From CAVXHQ01 sp963761735 (lineage in GTDB: Bacteria > Pseudomonadota > Alphaproteobacteria > Rhodobacterales > Rhodobacteraceae), in NCBI GenBank assembly GCA_963761735.1, contig CAVXHQ010000006.1, positions 248,001 through 312,000 of the forward strand: a stretch of 64,000 nt of DNA, written 5' to 3'. Below, piece after piece: positions 1-9,506 of the stretch. Under the pieces are notes generated by a model. It did no database searches. It was not told where the DNA came from and saw only the letters and a list, made by a program, of their open reading frames with translations. Made by a program: the position numbers and the translations under genes. How positions within the stretch are numbered: position 1 is the stretch's first letter; every line of letters begins with the position of its first letter.

Positions 1-188
1 CGAAAGCCCGGCCGCAGAGGCCGGTCTCGACTGGGATCAGGAGGTGCTGCGCGTCCTGCGCCCCGTCGGCAGCCGAGCAAGTACCTGATGTTCATCCCGG
101 CGCTGCTGCTGCTGGCGCTCGATCGTCTTTTTGCAACGCGGTCGGGCGGCAAAGCCGCACCGCACGCGCAAAACCGGCAGCAGCCTAG
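1..188 (+). CDS. C-terminal end of an unidentified membrane protein (partial, frameshifted)
   Basis: The window opens inside a gene. One frame reads DWDQEVLRVLRPVGSRA; after a one-base slip near base 83 a second frame reads KYLMFIPALLLLALDRL, a hydrophobic C-terminal helix followed by a short polar tail. A further slip near base 170 would end the protein at TAG 186-188, 12 bases before the next start and just ahead of its ribosome site. The family cannot be named from this fragment; a transporter or permease would fit its position at the head of the operon, but that is inference. Confidence 0.4.
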   Translation, partial: KARPQRPVSTGIRRCCASCAPSAAEQVPDVHPGAAAAGARSSFCNAVGRQSRTARAKPAAA

Positions 189-200
189 AGGAGAGACGCG

Positions 201-635
201 ATGTTCAACACGGTTCTTCTGACCGTCGATCTGAACGCCAAGGCATCCTGGCGAGAAGGCGCTGCCGCAGGCGGTCGAGCTGGTCCGCGCCTCCGGCGGG
301 ACGCTGCATATCATGTCGGTGGTGCCCGACATGGGCACGCCGCTGGTCGAAGGGTTCTTTCCCCGAGGATTTCGAGAAAAGGCCGTGGCTGCCGCAAGCG
401 AGGCGCTGGACAAGCTGGTGCCGCGACAACGTGCCGGACGGCATCAAGGTCAAACAGCATCTTGCGTTCGGCAAGATCCACCGCAAGGTCCTCAAGGTCA
501 TCGAAGAGACCGAGCTGCGATCTCGTGGTGATGGCCTCGCACAAACCCGACCGGGTGCGCGAATTCCTGGTCGGATCCAACGCCGACAGGATCGTGCGCA
601 GATCGCCTGTTTCCGTTCTCGTGGTGAGGGCGTAA
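201..635 (+). CDS. universal stress protein, UspA family (frameshifted)
   Basis: ATG 201 follows a strong GAGGAGAG ribosome site. The corrected protein (about 143 residues) has the UspA fold landmarks: the N-terminal strand MFNTVLLTVDL, the middle segment VVPDMGTPLVEGFFP, then DLVVMASHKP and the C-terminal G-x2-A-x-R-IVRRSPVSVLVVR, which corresponds to the ATP-binding G-2x-G-9x-G(S/T) region. Three extra C bases (near 252, 424 and 518), each ahead of GA, break the frame. Usp proteins are cytoplasmic dimers that often travel with transporters or stress operons. Here it opens the nitrilase/decarboxylase cluster. The frame breaks look like sequence errors, because the protein is well conserved on both sides of each one. 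Confidence 0.75.
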   Translation: MFNTVLLTVDLNAKASWREGAAAGGRAGPRLRRDAAYHVGGARHGHAAGRRVLSPRISRKGRGCRKRGAGQAGAATTCRTASRSNSILRSARSTARSSRSSKRPSCDLVVMASHKPDRVREFLVGSNADRIVRRSPVSVLVVRA

Positions 636-706
636 GGCATGCGCCGTAGACAGCAGAGGATCCGGCGCACCCGGCGCCGACCTGTACGCATGGAGCACTC
701 AGATAA

Positions 707-1782
707 ATGACCCCCTTCGCAATCGCCGGCGTGCAGATGCACGTCAATGCCCTGGAATCCAACGTCGACGGGATGCTTCAGCGTCTCGACGTTCTGATGA
801 TCCGTTTTCCATGGACGCAGATGGTCCTGTTCTCGGAACTGTCGCCGTTCGGACCGCTGGATCAATACGCCCTGCCGCCCGAAAACGAGATTCTGGAACA
901 GTTTCAGGCCGCCGCCGTCAAGCACGGTGTCTGGCTGATCCCGGGATCGATGTTCATCACCGATCCGGTGGACGGGCGCACCTACAACACCTCGTTCGTC
1001 ATCAACCCGGCGGGCGAGATCATCCGCCGCTATGCCAAGATGTTTCCGTTCCGCCCCTACGAGGCCGGCGTTGCGGCGGGCACGGATTTCTGCGTGTTCG
1101 ACGTGCCGGACGTGGGCCGTTTCGGCCTGTCGATCTGCTATGACATGTGGTTTCCCGAAACCACGCGCCAGATCACGTCGCAGGGCGTCGAGGTGCTGTT
1201 GCACCCGGTCCTGACCGGCACGACCGACCGCGACGCCGAACTTGCCATCGCGCGGGCGACGGCGGTGCAGTTCCAGTGCTATGTCATCGACGTGAACGGC
1301 CTGGGTGCGGGCGGCATCGGCAAGTCCTGCGTCGTCGATCCGACGTCGATGGTGCTGCACCAGTCCGGCGGGCAGGAGGACATGTTCCCGATCGAGATCG
1401 ACCTCGACATGGTCCGCCGTCAGCGCGAGACCGGGATGAAAGGTCTGGGGCAGGTCCTGAAGTCCTTCCGCGACCGGTCGACCGATTTCTCCGTCTATGA
1501 CCGCGCCAGCGGCACGGACGCCTACCTGCATACGCTGGGCCCGCTGGAAACCCCCGTCAAGGGGCGACGGCCGGTCTCGATACCATGGCGCCGGAAATGC
1601 GGGTGCCCTACCGCAGGTGCCCGCGGCGTCGGCGATGGATGCGGCCTATGGCTACAAGGCGCCGCCCGCCTTTCCGGACGAACCCCTGCCGAACCCCACG
1701 GCGGAACGGCGACGCCGCTGCCGGACGCAGTACCTGCCGAAGAGGCGATCGATACGGCGGCGATGCCGAACCCACCTGTTAA
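707..1782 (+). CDS. carbon-nitrogen hydrolase (nitrilase superfamily amidase)
   Basis: A cytoplasmic C-N hydrolase with the complete catalytic set: Glu44 (FSELSPFG), Lys111 (RYAKMFPFRP) and nucleophile Cys144 (LSICYDMWFPE). The family cleaves amides, carbamoyl groups or nitriles through a thioester on the Cys; the closest functional analogues would be aliphatic or N-carbamoyl amidases. Residues 1 to about 288 are uninterrupted. After KGRRPVSI the frame is uncertain: removing an extra C near 1570 gives GDGRSRYHGAGNAGALPQVP, and another slip near 1705 allows the stop TAA 1780-1782. An alternative frame (DAVPAEEAIDTAAMPN) also looks coding, so the exact C-terminus is open. It lies between the usp gene and the decarboxylase on the same strand. 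Substrate unknown; agmatine- or carbamoyl-polyamine-like amides are possible given the neighbour. Confidence 0.85.
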
Positions 1783-1783
1783 G

Positions 1784-1801
1784 CCCGGTGTTCTTACCGG
1801 G
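1784..1801 (+). terminator. short hairpin after the nitrilase gene
   Basis: CCCGGT and ACCGGG form a perfect 6-bp stem around a GTTCTT loop, two bases after the stop codon. No T-run follows, so it may act as an attenuator or 3' stabiliser rather than a full terminator. Confidence 0.35.
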
Positions 1802-1894
1802 TCGCTGAAATCATCAGCCGGGTGGCCGTCGCGTTCCCCGGCCGGGTATCGGGGGAGACGCGACGGTAACGCCCGCGAAAGGGAGCGAGACACG

Positions 1895-4664
1895 ATGGAG
1901 ACGGTCAGCGACTATTATTCGGCGACGCAGCTGCGATCCGACAGGTGGAGCGCCCTGCGCGAGGCCGTAAACGCGATCAGCGCCGAAACGGCGCCTGCCA
2001 AGATCAAGGCGGGCAAGGCGCAGGATCGAGGAGCTGTTTGCCTCGCTGGCCCTGATCGAGCCCTATTGGGCGTTTCCGGGCATGGCCGCCTTTGACCACA
2101 TGCGCCGCGTCAGTTCGCGCACGGCAAGTTCGACGAGTTGTCGTTCACGGTCGCGTCGTGTCGACGCGCGCGCTGACGACGGGGGCCTACCGGCGCCGCT
2201 CCATCCCGCTCGACCGCGATCTGAGCGACGAAGAGGAACACGACGACGAAGCGCTGCTGTCGCCGGAGGCGCGCGCACTGACGCAAGTCCCTATTTCGAG
2301 GTGCTGATCGTCGACGACGTGTCCGACCATCAGGAGCGCTGGCTCAAGGACAACGTCACGCGGATGCGCCGCCCCGAGGACCCGTTCACTTACGAGGCGG
2401 TCGTCGTGCCCAGCCTCGAGGACGCGCTGATCGCGGTGCTGTTCAATCACAACATCCAGGCCATCGTCGTGCGGCCCGGCCTCGTGCTCAAATCCAAGAT
2501 CGACATCCGAGATCCTGCACAGCTATCTGGACCGCACCGGCGGCAGGCGAACCGACGATGCCATCGCTCCCCGAGGATTACGGCCCCGGACTGTGCCGCC
2601 TGATCGCAGAGGTGCGCCCCGAACTCGACGCCTATCTGGTGACCGAACGCTCGGTCGAGGATATCGCCGGTCTCGATCTCGGCATCTGCCGGCGCGTCTT
2701 CTACAATCAGGAAGACTTCATGGAACTGCACCTCAACATCCTGCGGGGCGTGGCAGGCGCGCAACAAGACGCCGTTCTTTACGGCACTGGTGGAATATTC
2801 CAAGCAGCCGACGGGCGTGTTTCACGCCATGCCGATCAGCCGGGGCAAGTCGATCACCCGGTCGCACTGGATCCAGGACATGGGTGCCTTCTACGGGCCC
2901 AACATCTTTCTGGCCGAAACCAGCGCCACGTCCGGCGGTCTCGACAGCCTGCTGGAACCGCACGGCCCGATCAAGGAGGCGCAGGAACTGGCGAGCCGCG
3001 CCTTTGGCAGCAAACAGACGTTCTTTGCCACCAACGGCACCTCGACCTGCAACAAGATCGTCGTGCAGGCGCTGGTCCGGCCCGGCGATATCGTGCTGGT
3101 CGACCGCGACTGTCACAAATCGCACCATTACGGCATGGTGCTGGCGGGGGCCGAGGTGGTGTATCTCGACAGCTATCCGCTCAATGAATACTCGATGTAC
3201 GGCGCCGTGCCGTTGCGCGAGATCAAGCAGAGCTCCTCGAGCTGAAGGCCGCGGGCAAGCTGGACCGGGTGCGGATGCTGCTGCTGACCAACTGCACCTT
3301 CGACGGTCTGGTCTACAACGTCGAGCCGGGTGATGGAGGAATGTCTGGCGATCAAGCCGGACCTCGTGTTCCTGTGGGACGAGGCATGGTTCGCCTTTGC
3401 GCGGTTCAGCCCGACCTACCGCCAGCGGACGGGAATGCGCACGGCCAACAACCTGCGTGCCCGGTTCAAGACGGCTGCCCACACGCGACGCCTGGGAGGC
3501 GCAGCAAAAGGCGCTGGAGGAGGCGACCGACGAAGAGTTGCTGAACACCCGTCTGATCGCGCCGCCCAAGGCGCGGGTGCGCGTCTATGCCACGCAATCG
3601 ACGCACAAGACGCTGACGTCGCTGCGGCAGGGTTCGATGATCCACGTCAACGATCAGGATTTCAAAGGCGAGGTGGAGCAGATCGTTCCACGAAGCCTAC
3701 ATGACCCACACCTCGACCTCGCCGAACTATCAGATCATCGCCTCGCTCGACGTGGGGCGGCGTCAGGTCGAACTTGAAGGGTTCGAATTCGTGCAGCGCC
3801 AGATCGAGGCCGCGATGTCGATGCGGCGCGCGATTTCGATGCATCCGCTGCTGCAAAAGTATTTCCGCGTGCTGACCGCCGGCGACATGATCCCCGAGGA
3901 ATACCGCCAGATGCGGCGTCACCAGCTATTTCGACAACGAGCAGGGCTGGACCGACATGTGGGACTGCTGGGAGCAGGACGATTTCGTGCTCGACGCGAC
4001 GCGCGTGACGCTGGCGGTCGGCGGCACCGGCTGGGACGGCGATACGTTCAAGACCGAGATCCTGATGGATAAATACGGCATCCAGATCAACAAGACCTCG
4101 CGCAACACCGTTCTGTTCATGACCAACATCGGCACCACGCGCTCGTCGGTGGCCTATCTGATCGAGGTGCTGGTCGAGATCGCCAAGGAGCTCGACGAAC
4201 TGCTCGACGACGCCTCCAAGATGGAGCGTCTGTCGTTCGACCGGCGGGTGAAGAACCTGACGCGAGAACTATCCGCCGCTGCCGGATTTCAGCCGGTTCC
4301 ACGACGCGTTCCGGCCCGACGACGTGACACCCGAAGGCGATATCCGCACCGCCTATTACCTCAGCTATGACGAGAGCGAACTGCGACTATCTGGAACTCG
4401 ACGGTTCACTGAAGGAGGCGATGGAAGCGGGCAGGAGGTGGTGTCGGCCAGTTTCATCATCCCCTATCCGCCGGGTTTTCCGATCCTTGTGCCGGGGCAG
4501 GTGATCAGCCAGGAAATCCTCGCGTTCATGCGCGCCCTCGATGTGAACGAAATCCACGGCTACCGCGCCGACCTGGGTCTGCGGGTTTTCACCGACGCCG
4601 CGCTGGCCTTGCCGACGACGACAGCGGCCAAGACAAAGTCTCGAAGAAACTCGCCGCCAAGTAA
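1895..4664 (+). CDS. Orn/Lys/Arg decarboxylase family protein, PLP-dependent (many frameshifts)
   Basis: ATG 1895 follows AAAGGGAG. Corrected length is about 920 residues, longer than the roughly 710-755 of the E. coli lysine and arginine decarboxylases because of an N-terminal extension. In order: an N-terminal region (METVSDYYSATQL), a receiver-like wing domain (EVLIVDDVSDHQERW ... AIVVRPGLVLKS), the fold-I catalytic domain with NGTSTCNKIVVQALV, WDEAWFAFARFSPTYR and the PLP lysine in ATQSTHKTLTS, and a C-terminal domain ending with the SFIIPYPPGFPILVPGQ signature. About fifteen one-base indels break it (for example near 2027, 2286, 2507, 2570, 2765, 3233, 3333, 3485, 3920, 4264, 4387 and 4605). 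The reaction would be CO2 removal from a basic amino acid to give a polyamine or amine such as agmatine, cadaverine or putrescine; the exact substrate cannot be read. Conservation across every break argues against a decayed gene. Confidence 0.85.
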
Positions 4665-4692
4665 TTCGCGAAATAGAAGGAAGGGACGACAT

Positions 4693-6153
4693 ATGCCAAC
4701 TAGTACTGAAGAACATCTCGGAAATTCGCCGGTTCTTTCACCGTAACGAGGATCCGATCTATTTCATCTCGGCGACCAACTTCAACCTTCTGGGCCTCGA
4801 CGAATGGGTCAAGAATTTCAAGTATATCTGCTATATCGACTGCTACGGCGGCAAGCATCCGAACGTGTTCTGCCCCTCCGAGCAGCCGCATGCGGAATTC
4901 CAGTCGATCGAGGACATCAACAACTATCTGCTGCAGCACAAGGAGGTCATCGACTTCATCAAGCGTCGCGGCGGCAAGCCCAAGTTCGTGTTCCTGATGT
5001 TCGACGAGGAGACCGAGCGGCTGTCGCAAGGAACTGGGTGCCGACGTCTGGTTCCCCAAGGCGAAACTGCGCACCGGCATGGACAACAAGATCGAGACCG
5101 TGCGCATCGGCAACAAGGCGGGCGTGCCGTCGGTGCCGAACGTGCTGGCCGAGGTCAAAAGCTACGAAGACCTGCGCGAGACCTGCGAGAAGGCCGGGAT
5201 CGGTCACGACCTGGTGCTGCAATCGGCCTTTGGCGATAGCGGGCACACCACGTTCTTCATCAAGTCCGAGGCCGATTTCCGCCGTCACGAGCACGAGATC
5301 GTCGGCGAGGGCGAGATCAAGATCATGAAGCGGATCGATTGCCGCGGTTCCGCGATCGAGGCCTGTGCCACCAAGGAAGGCACGATCGTCGGCCCGCTGA
5401 TGACCGAGCTTGTCGGCTTCAAGGATCTGACGCCCTATCGTGGCGGCTGGTGCGGCAACGAGATCCTGTCGACGGCCTTTCCGCCGAAGGTCCGCCAGAA
5501 GGCCCGCGAACTGACGTTCAAATTCGGCGAACAACTGCGCAAGGAGGGCTATCGCGGCTATTTCGAGCTCGATTTCCTGATCGACAAGAAGACCGGCGAC
5601 ATCTGGCTGGGCGAGCTGAACCCGCGGATCACCGGCTGCTCGTCGATGACCAACCACGCGGCCTTCGCCCATGCCGACGCGCCGCTGTTCCTGTTCCACC
5701 TGCTCGAGTTCTCGAAGAAGAAATTCAACCTCGACACGACCGAGCTGAACAACCGCTGGGCCAACCCCGACATGATCGACTCGTGGTCGCAGATGGTGAT
5801 CAAGCACACCGCGGACAGCGTCGACATCTGCACCGAGGCGCCCGAAACCGGCATCTACAAGATGCTGGAGGACGGACGCGTCGTGTTCGACCGTTTCGAT
5901 TATCACCGCCGCGCCGTTGAATCCGAAAACGAGGCGTTCTTCCTGCGCATCCTGCAGCCCGGCGACTACCGCTATGAGGGTGCCGATATCGGCATCCTGG
6001 TGACGCGCGGCCGGTCGATGACCAAATCGTTCCAGCTGAACGAGCGGGCGAAAAAGTGGATCCACGGGATCAAGCAATCGGTCTCGGGCACCCCGCTTGC
6101 CGGTTGCGAATGCGGGGCCTGCGTTTGCGGAACCTGCATTCAAGATCATGTAG
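4693..6153 (+). CDS. ATP-grasp domain protein (biotin-carboxylase-like ligase)
   Basis: ATG 4693 follows GAAGGAAGGGA. With slips near 4702 and 5028 corrected, the protein starts MPTVLKNISEIRRFFHRNED and runs uninterrupted from about residue 115. ATP-grasp landmarks are KAKLRTGMDNK, the nucleotide-binding stretch HDLVLQSAFGDSGHTTFFI and the metal-binding end of the fold, YFELDFLID...IWLGELNPRITG. There is no biotin carrier or carboxyltransferase domain, so it is more likely a carboxylate-amine/thiol ligase than a carboxylase. The C-terminus is odd: it reads CECGACVCGTC and then has no in-frame stop before the next gene; one more indel would end it at TAG 6151-6153 (FKIM). It sits 28 bases after the decarboxylase, so joining the amine product to a carboxylate is a reasonable but unproven role. 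Confidence 0.75.
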
Positions 6154-6157
6154 CGCC

Positions 6158-7133
6158 GTGCTCTGGCGCGCCCTCAAAGAAGATGCGCCCGGCCCCCAGT
6201 GGGCCGGGCTGTTTGCACGAGTACTGGCCCGATTATCAGCGGTGGTGGCTGAGGGAGGGCGCCAAGGCCCGCCCGACCTACGCCCGAGTGCCGCCGCGCG
6301 ATGACCACCCACATGCCCGAGATCGTGCCGCTCTACGACGAGTTGTGCGAGCTTGCGGGGGGCGGCGATCTGGCGGCACGTTTCCTCAGTTTCTATTGCC
6401 CGCCGCCCTATCTGTCGGGATGCTCCCAGGCGATCTGGCCCGGCGAGGAACCGGTGCTGGTGCGCAACTACGATTACAGCTCCACCGCCTTCGACAGCCT
6501 GATCCAGCGGACCGGCTGGCAGGGCCGGGGCGTCATGGGCACGTCGGACGGCGCTTTGGGGGCTGGTCGACGGCGTCAACGATGCGGGCCTTGCCGTGTC
6601 GCTGACGTTCGGCGGACGGCGTGTCGTGGGCACCGGGTTCGGCGTGCCGCTGATCCTGCGCTACGTTCTGCAGACCTGTTCGACGGCGGCCGAGGCGGGC
6701 GAGGTTCTGCGCCGGGTGCCCTCTCACATGAGCTATAACGTCACGGTCCTCGATGCGCAGCGACGGTATCTGACGGCGATGCTCTCGCCCGACCGCGACA
6801 CGATCATCACCCATGCCGCCGTGGCCACGAACCATCAGGAAAACGTCGAATGGGTCAGCCACGCGCGGTTCACCGCCACGGTCGAGCGTGAGCGTTTCCT
6901 GCTGCAACGCCTGACGCTGCACCGCGATCCGCAAGAGACGTTCATCGGCGCGTTCCTGCGTCCGCCGCTGTATTCGACGGCGTTCGACGCGGGGTTCGGC
7001 ACGCTTTATACCGCCGTTTACCGTCCGCGCCTTGGACGAGATGGAGGTCCGCTGGCCGGGCACGATATGGTCGTTCGGCATGCATGATTTTCATCCCGCC
7101 GCGCGCAATGTGCAGATCCCCGGCGCGGCCTGA
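6158..7133 (+). CDS. C45-type autoproteolytic acyltransferase / amide hydrolase (frameshifted)
   Basis: The corrected protein (about 325 residues) begins with PGPQWAGLFAEYWPDYQRWW and TYAECRRAMTTHMPE. The segment PPYLSGCSQAIW followed by PVLVRNYDYS is typical of Ntn-hydrolases of the peptidase C45 / isopenicillin-N acyltransferase group: the Cys of GCS becomes the N-terminal nucleophile after self-cleavage. VGTGFGVPLILRYVLQTCST and ATNHQE follow, as in the family. Extra C bases near 6221, 6285, 6546 and 7027 split it. The start is uncertain; GTG 6158 is the first candidate in frame, just after the proposed stop of the ATP-grasp gene. Such enzymes form or cleave amide bonds, which pairs naturally with the upstream amidase, ligase and decarboxylase. 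Substrate unknown. Confidence 0.7.
6187..6209 (+). repeat. perfect 9-bp inverted repeat
   Basis: GCCCGGCCC and GGGCCGGGC flank a 5-base loop (CCAGT). It falls in the proposed first codons of the C45 enzyme (APGPQWAGL), so it may be a structure at the gene boundary that affects translation, or the C45 start may lie further downstream than proposed. Confidence 0.4.
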
Positions 7134-7167
7134 AAGGCCCGGCGCGCGAACCGGTGAAAGGAACCAG

Positions 7168-8493
7168 ATGAGCCACATCTTCCCCCGCCATTCCAGAAAC
7201 CTGCCCCCGGTCGCCGTGCGCGGCGAGGGATGTTATCTGTTCGACGCCACGGGCAAACAATACCTCGATGCATCCGGCGGGGCGGCGGTTTCGTGTCTGG
7301 GGCACAACAACCGTGCCGTGATCGAGGCGATCAAGGCGCAACTCGACAGCCTCGCCTATGCGCACACAGGGTTTTTCACGAGCGCACCCGCCGAAACGCT
7401 GGCCGATATGCTGATCGAGGCGGCGCCGGGCGAGATCGACAGGGTCTATCTGGTGTCGAGCGGATCCGAGGCGATGGAATCGGCGATCAAACTGGCGCGG
7501 CAGTATTTCGTCGAAACGGGCGCGCCGGGCCGGGGCCGGATCATCGCCCGCAAGCAAAGCTATCACGGCAATACCATCGGTGCGCTGTCGGCGGGCGGCA
7601 ACGAATGGCGGCGCGCGCAGTTCGGGCCGTTGCTGATCGATATGAGCCATATCGACCCGTGCTATGAATACCGGCTGAAACGGGACGACGAGACGCCCGA
7701 GGCCTATGGCCTGCGCGCCGCGAACCTGCTCGAAGAGGAGCTGCTGCGGGTCGGCCCCGAAACGGTCATGGCCTTTGTCGCGGAACCGGTGGTGGGGGCG
7801 ACGTCCGGTGCCGTGACGGCGGCGCCGGGCTATTTCAAACGCATCCGCGAGATCTGCGACCAATACGGCATCCTGCTGATCCTCGACGAGGTGATGTGCG
7901 GCATGGGGCGGACCGGGCACATGTTCGCCTGCGAGGCCGAAGGCGTCGCCCCCGATATCGTCTGCATCGCCAAGGGTTTGGGGGCGGGCTATCAGCCCAT
8001 CGGTGCGATGCTGTGCACAAGAAAGATCTATGAGGCGATCGAGACCGGCACCGGGTTTTTCCAGCACGGACACACCTATCTGGGTCATCCGGTGGCGGCG
8101 GCCGCGGGCGTTGCCGTCCTGACCCAGATACAGGAGCACGATCTTCTGAGTTGTGTCCAGCGGCAGGGCCGGACGCTGATGGCGGCGCTGCACGGCGCCC
8201 TCGGTCAGCACGCCCATGTCGGCGATATCCGGGGGCGGGGCCTGTTTCAGGGGATCGAACTGGTCGCCGACCGCGAGACCAAGGCGACCTTCGATCCCGC
8301 CCGCAAGATCGCGGCGCGGGTCAAGGCCGCGGCCTTCGAGGCGGGCCTTGTCTGTTATCCGATGAGCGGCACCATCGACGGCAAACACGGCGATCACATT
8401 CTGCTGGCGCCGCCGTTCATCATCGAGGACGCCCAGATCGACGAGATCGTGAGCAAGCTCACGGGGGCGATAGACCGCGCCATCGCGGGGTAA
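7168..8493 (+). CDS. class III aminotransferase, PLP-dependent
   Basis: ATG 7168 follows AAAGGAACC. The 441-residue protein has the class III (omega-transaminase) pattern: LVSSGSEAMESAIKLARQY for phosphate binding, SYHGNT stacking on the cofactor, LILDEVMCGMGRTG, and the Schiff-base lysine Lys269 in IAKGLGAGYQP. It ends LLAPPFIIEDAQIDEIV, as typical members do. These enzymes move an amino group from omega-amino acids, polyamines or related amines to a keto acid in the cytoplasm. It is the last gene of the amidase/decarboxylase/ligase cluster, 34 bases after the C45 enzyme, and is the first intact frame in that cluster. An amine made or released by the neighbours is the likely donor; that is inference. 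Confidence 0.88.
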   Translation: MSHIFPRHSRNLPPVAVRGEGCYLFDATGKQYLDASGGAAVSCLGHNNRAVIEAIKAQLDSLAYAHTGFFTSAPAETLADMLIEAAPGEIDRVYLVSSGSEAMESAIKLARQYFVETGAPGRGRIIARKQSYHGNTIGALSAGGNEWRRAQFGPLLIDMSHIDPCYEYRLKRDDETPEAYGLRAANLLEEELLRVGPETVMAFVAEPVVGATSGAVTAAPGYFKRIREICDQYGILLILDEVMCGMGRTGHMFACEAEGVAPDIVCIAKGLGAGYQPIGAMLCTRKIYEAIETGTGFFQHGHTYLGHPVAAAAGVAVLTQIQEHDLLSCVQRQGRTLMAALHGALGQHAHVGDIRGRGLFQGIELVADRETKATFDPARKIAARVKAAAFEAGLVCYPMSGTIDGKHGDHILLAPPFIIEDAQIDEIVSKLTGAIDRAIAG

Positions 8494-8512
8494 GGCGTCG
8501 ACACGCCCGGGC

Positions 8513-9403
8513 CTAGGCACCGCCATCCTGCGCCTGCGGTGTCAGCACGGCGGCCAGAAGCGGATTGGGAAATTTGCGTTTCACGGTCACGGCATAGAAT
8601 TTCTCGGTCAGACCGACCAGATGATCGGCATCCTTGAGCAGCCCCGACGCCAGCTCGTCCTTCACCACGATCGAGGGCAGCACGGCCAGCCCGATATCCT
8701 CGCGGGCGAGCAGGCGCATCATCGCCATGTCGTCCACTTCCGCCGCCAGAATCGGCGTCACGCCGATTTTCGCGCACAGCATGTCGAACCCGGCGCGCAG
8801 CGGGCTTTCGTTCGTGGGGACGATCATAGGATTGGCGCGCAAAAGCGCGACAAGGGTCGTGCCAGCGGCGATCCGCCCGGGCGTGCCGATGATGCTGACG
8901 GGCTGCCGGGACAGGGGATGCAGGATGAACGTCGTCATCGCGTCCTGTGCGGGTGCGCGGTTGGTCAGAACCACGTCGAGGCTGAGCGTCTCGAGGCCCT
9001 GCATCAGCTCGATAGAGTTGCCTGACCGCAGCACCAGTTCGATGTCCGTCTTGCCCAGCAACGGCCGTAGAAACCCGATCTGAAAATTGCGAGAGAGCGT
9101 CGCAAGCGCGCCGACGCGCAGGACACCGCGCGGGTTGCCGGTCCGGCTCAGCGTGGCGAGCAGTTCCTGACCGGTGCTGAAGATCGTGTCGGCATAATCG
9201 AGGGCGATCCGTCCGGCCTCCGTCAGATGCAGCCTGCGCGCCCGCCGCTCGAATACCGCATGTCCCAGCCGGTCCTCGAGCTTGCGGATTTGCACCGAAA
9301 CCGCCGATTGCGACAGATTGAGGCGGGCGGCCGTGCGCGTAAGGTTGCCGTCGCGGGCGACCTCCCAGAAATAGCGCAGGTGGTTGAAATTGATGTCTGC
9401 CAT
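8513..9403 (-). CDS. LysR-family transcriptional regulator
   Basis: The N-terminal winged helix-turn-helix is clear: FNHLRYFWEVARDGNLTRTA, then LNLSQSAVSVQIRKLEDRLG and FERRARRLHLTEAG. The rest (to residue 296) is the periplasmic-binding-like effector domain. The start was set at MADINFNHLRYF, where family alignment begins; an upstream in-frame start at 9466 would add 21 unusual residues. It is transcribed divergently from dabB, 103 bases away, and converges on the aminotransferase. LysR regulators often accompany dab operons and respond to inorganic-carbon status, so control of dabBA is the best guess. The HTH resembles the NhaR/CysB-like branch, and the effector is not known. Confidence 0.88.
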   Translation of the reverse strand: MADINFNHLRYFWEVARDGNLTRTAARLNLSQSAVSVQIRKLEDRLGHAVFERRARRLHLTEAGRIALDYADTIFSTGQELLATLSRTGNPRGVLRVGALATLSRNFQIGFLRPLLGKTDIELVLRSGNSIELMQGLETLSLDVVLTNRAPAQDAMTTFILHPLSRQPVSIIGTPGRIAAGTTLVALLRANPMIVPTNESPLRAGFDMLCAKIGVTPILAAEVDDMAMMRLLAREDIGLAVLPSIVVKDELASGLLKDADHLVGLTEKFYAVTVKRKFPNPLLAAVLTPQAQDGGA

Positions 9404-9453
9404 ATCGTTCTGTTTAGGCGAAGGATACATGTCGAACAATGAATTTTTATAAT

Positions 9454-9467
9454 GGTGGACGCCCACC
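9454..9467. promoter_or_regulatory. dyad in the lysR-dabB intergenic region
   Basis: GGTGG and CCACC flank ACGC, 40 bases before the dabB start, in the 103-base divergent region. An AT-rich stretch (GAATTTTTATAAT, 9441-9453) precedes it and could hold a -10 element. The position fits a LysR operator, but no experimental motif is known to me. Confidence 0.3.
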
Positions 9468-9506
9468 TATGACGTTCCGGCACATCCCGCCCGAACGGAG
9501 TTTTTC

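Noticed and set aside
4693..6153. Biotin carboxylase or carbamoyl-phosphate synthase subunit
   Set aside because: Only an ATP-grasp fold is seen; no biotin carrier, carboxyltransferase or glutaminase partner is nearby.
201..7133. A stretch of true pseudogenes
   Set aside because: Conservation continues across every break, breaks share a C-before-GA pattern, and ribosome sites and stops are intact; sequence error is more likely.
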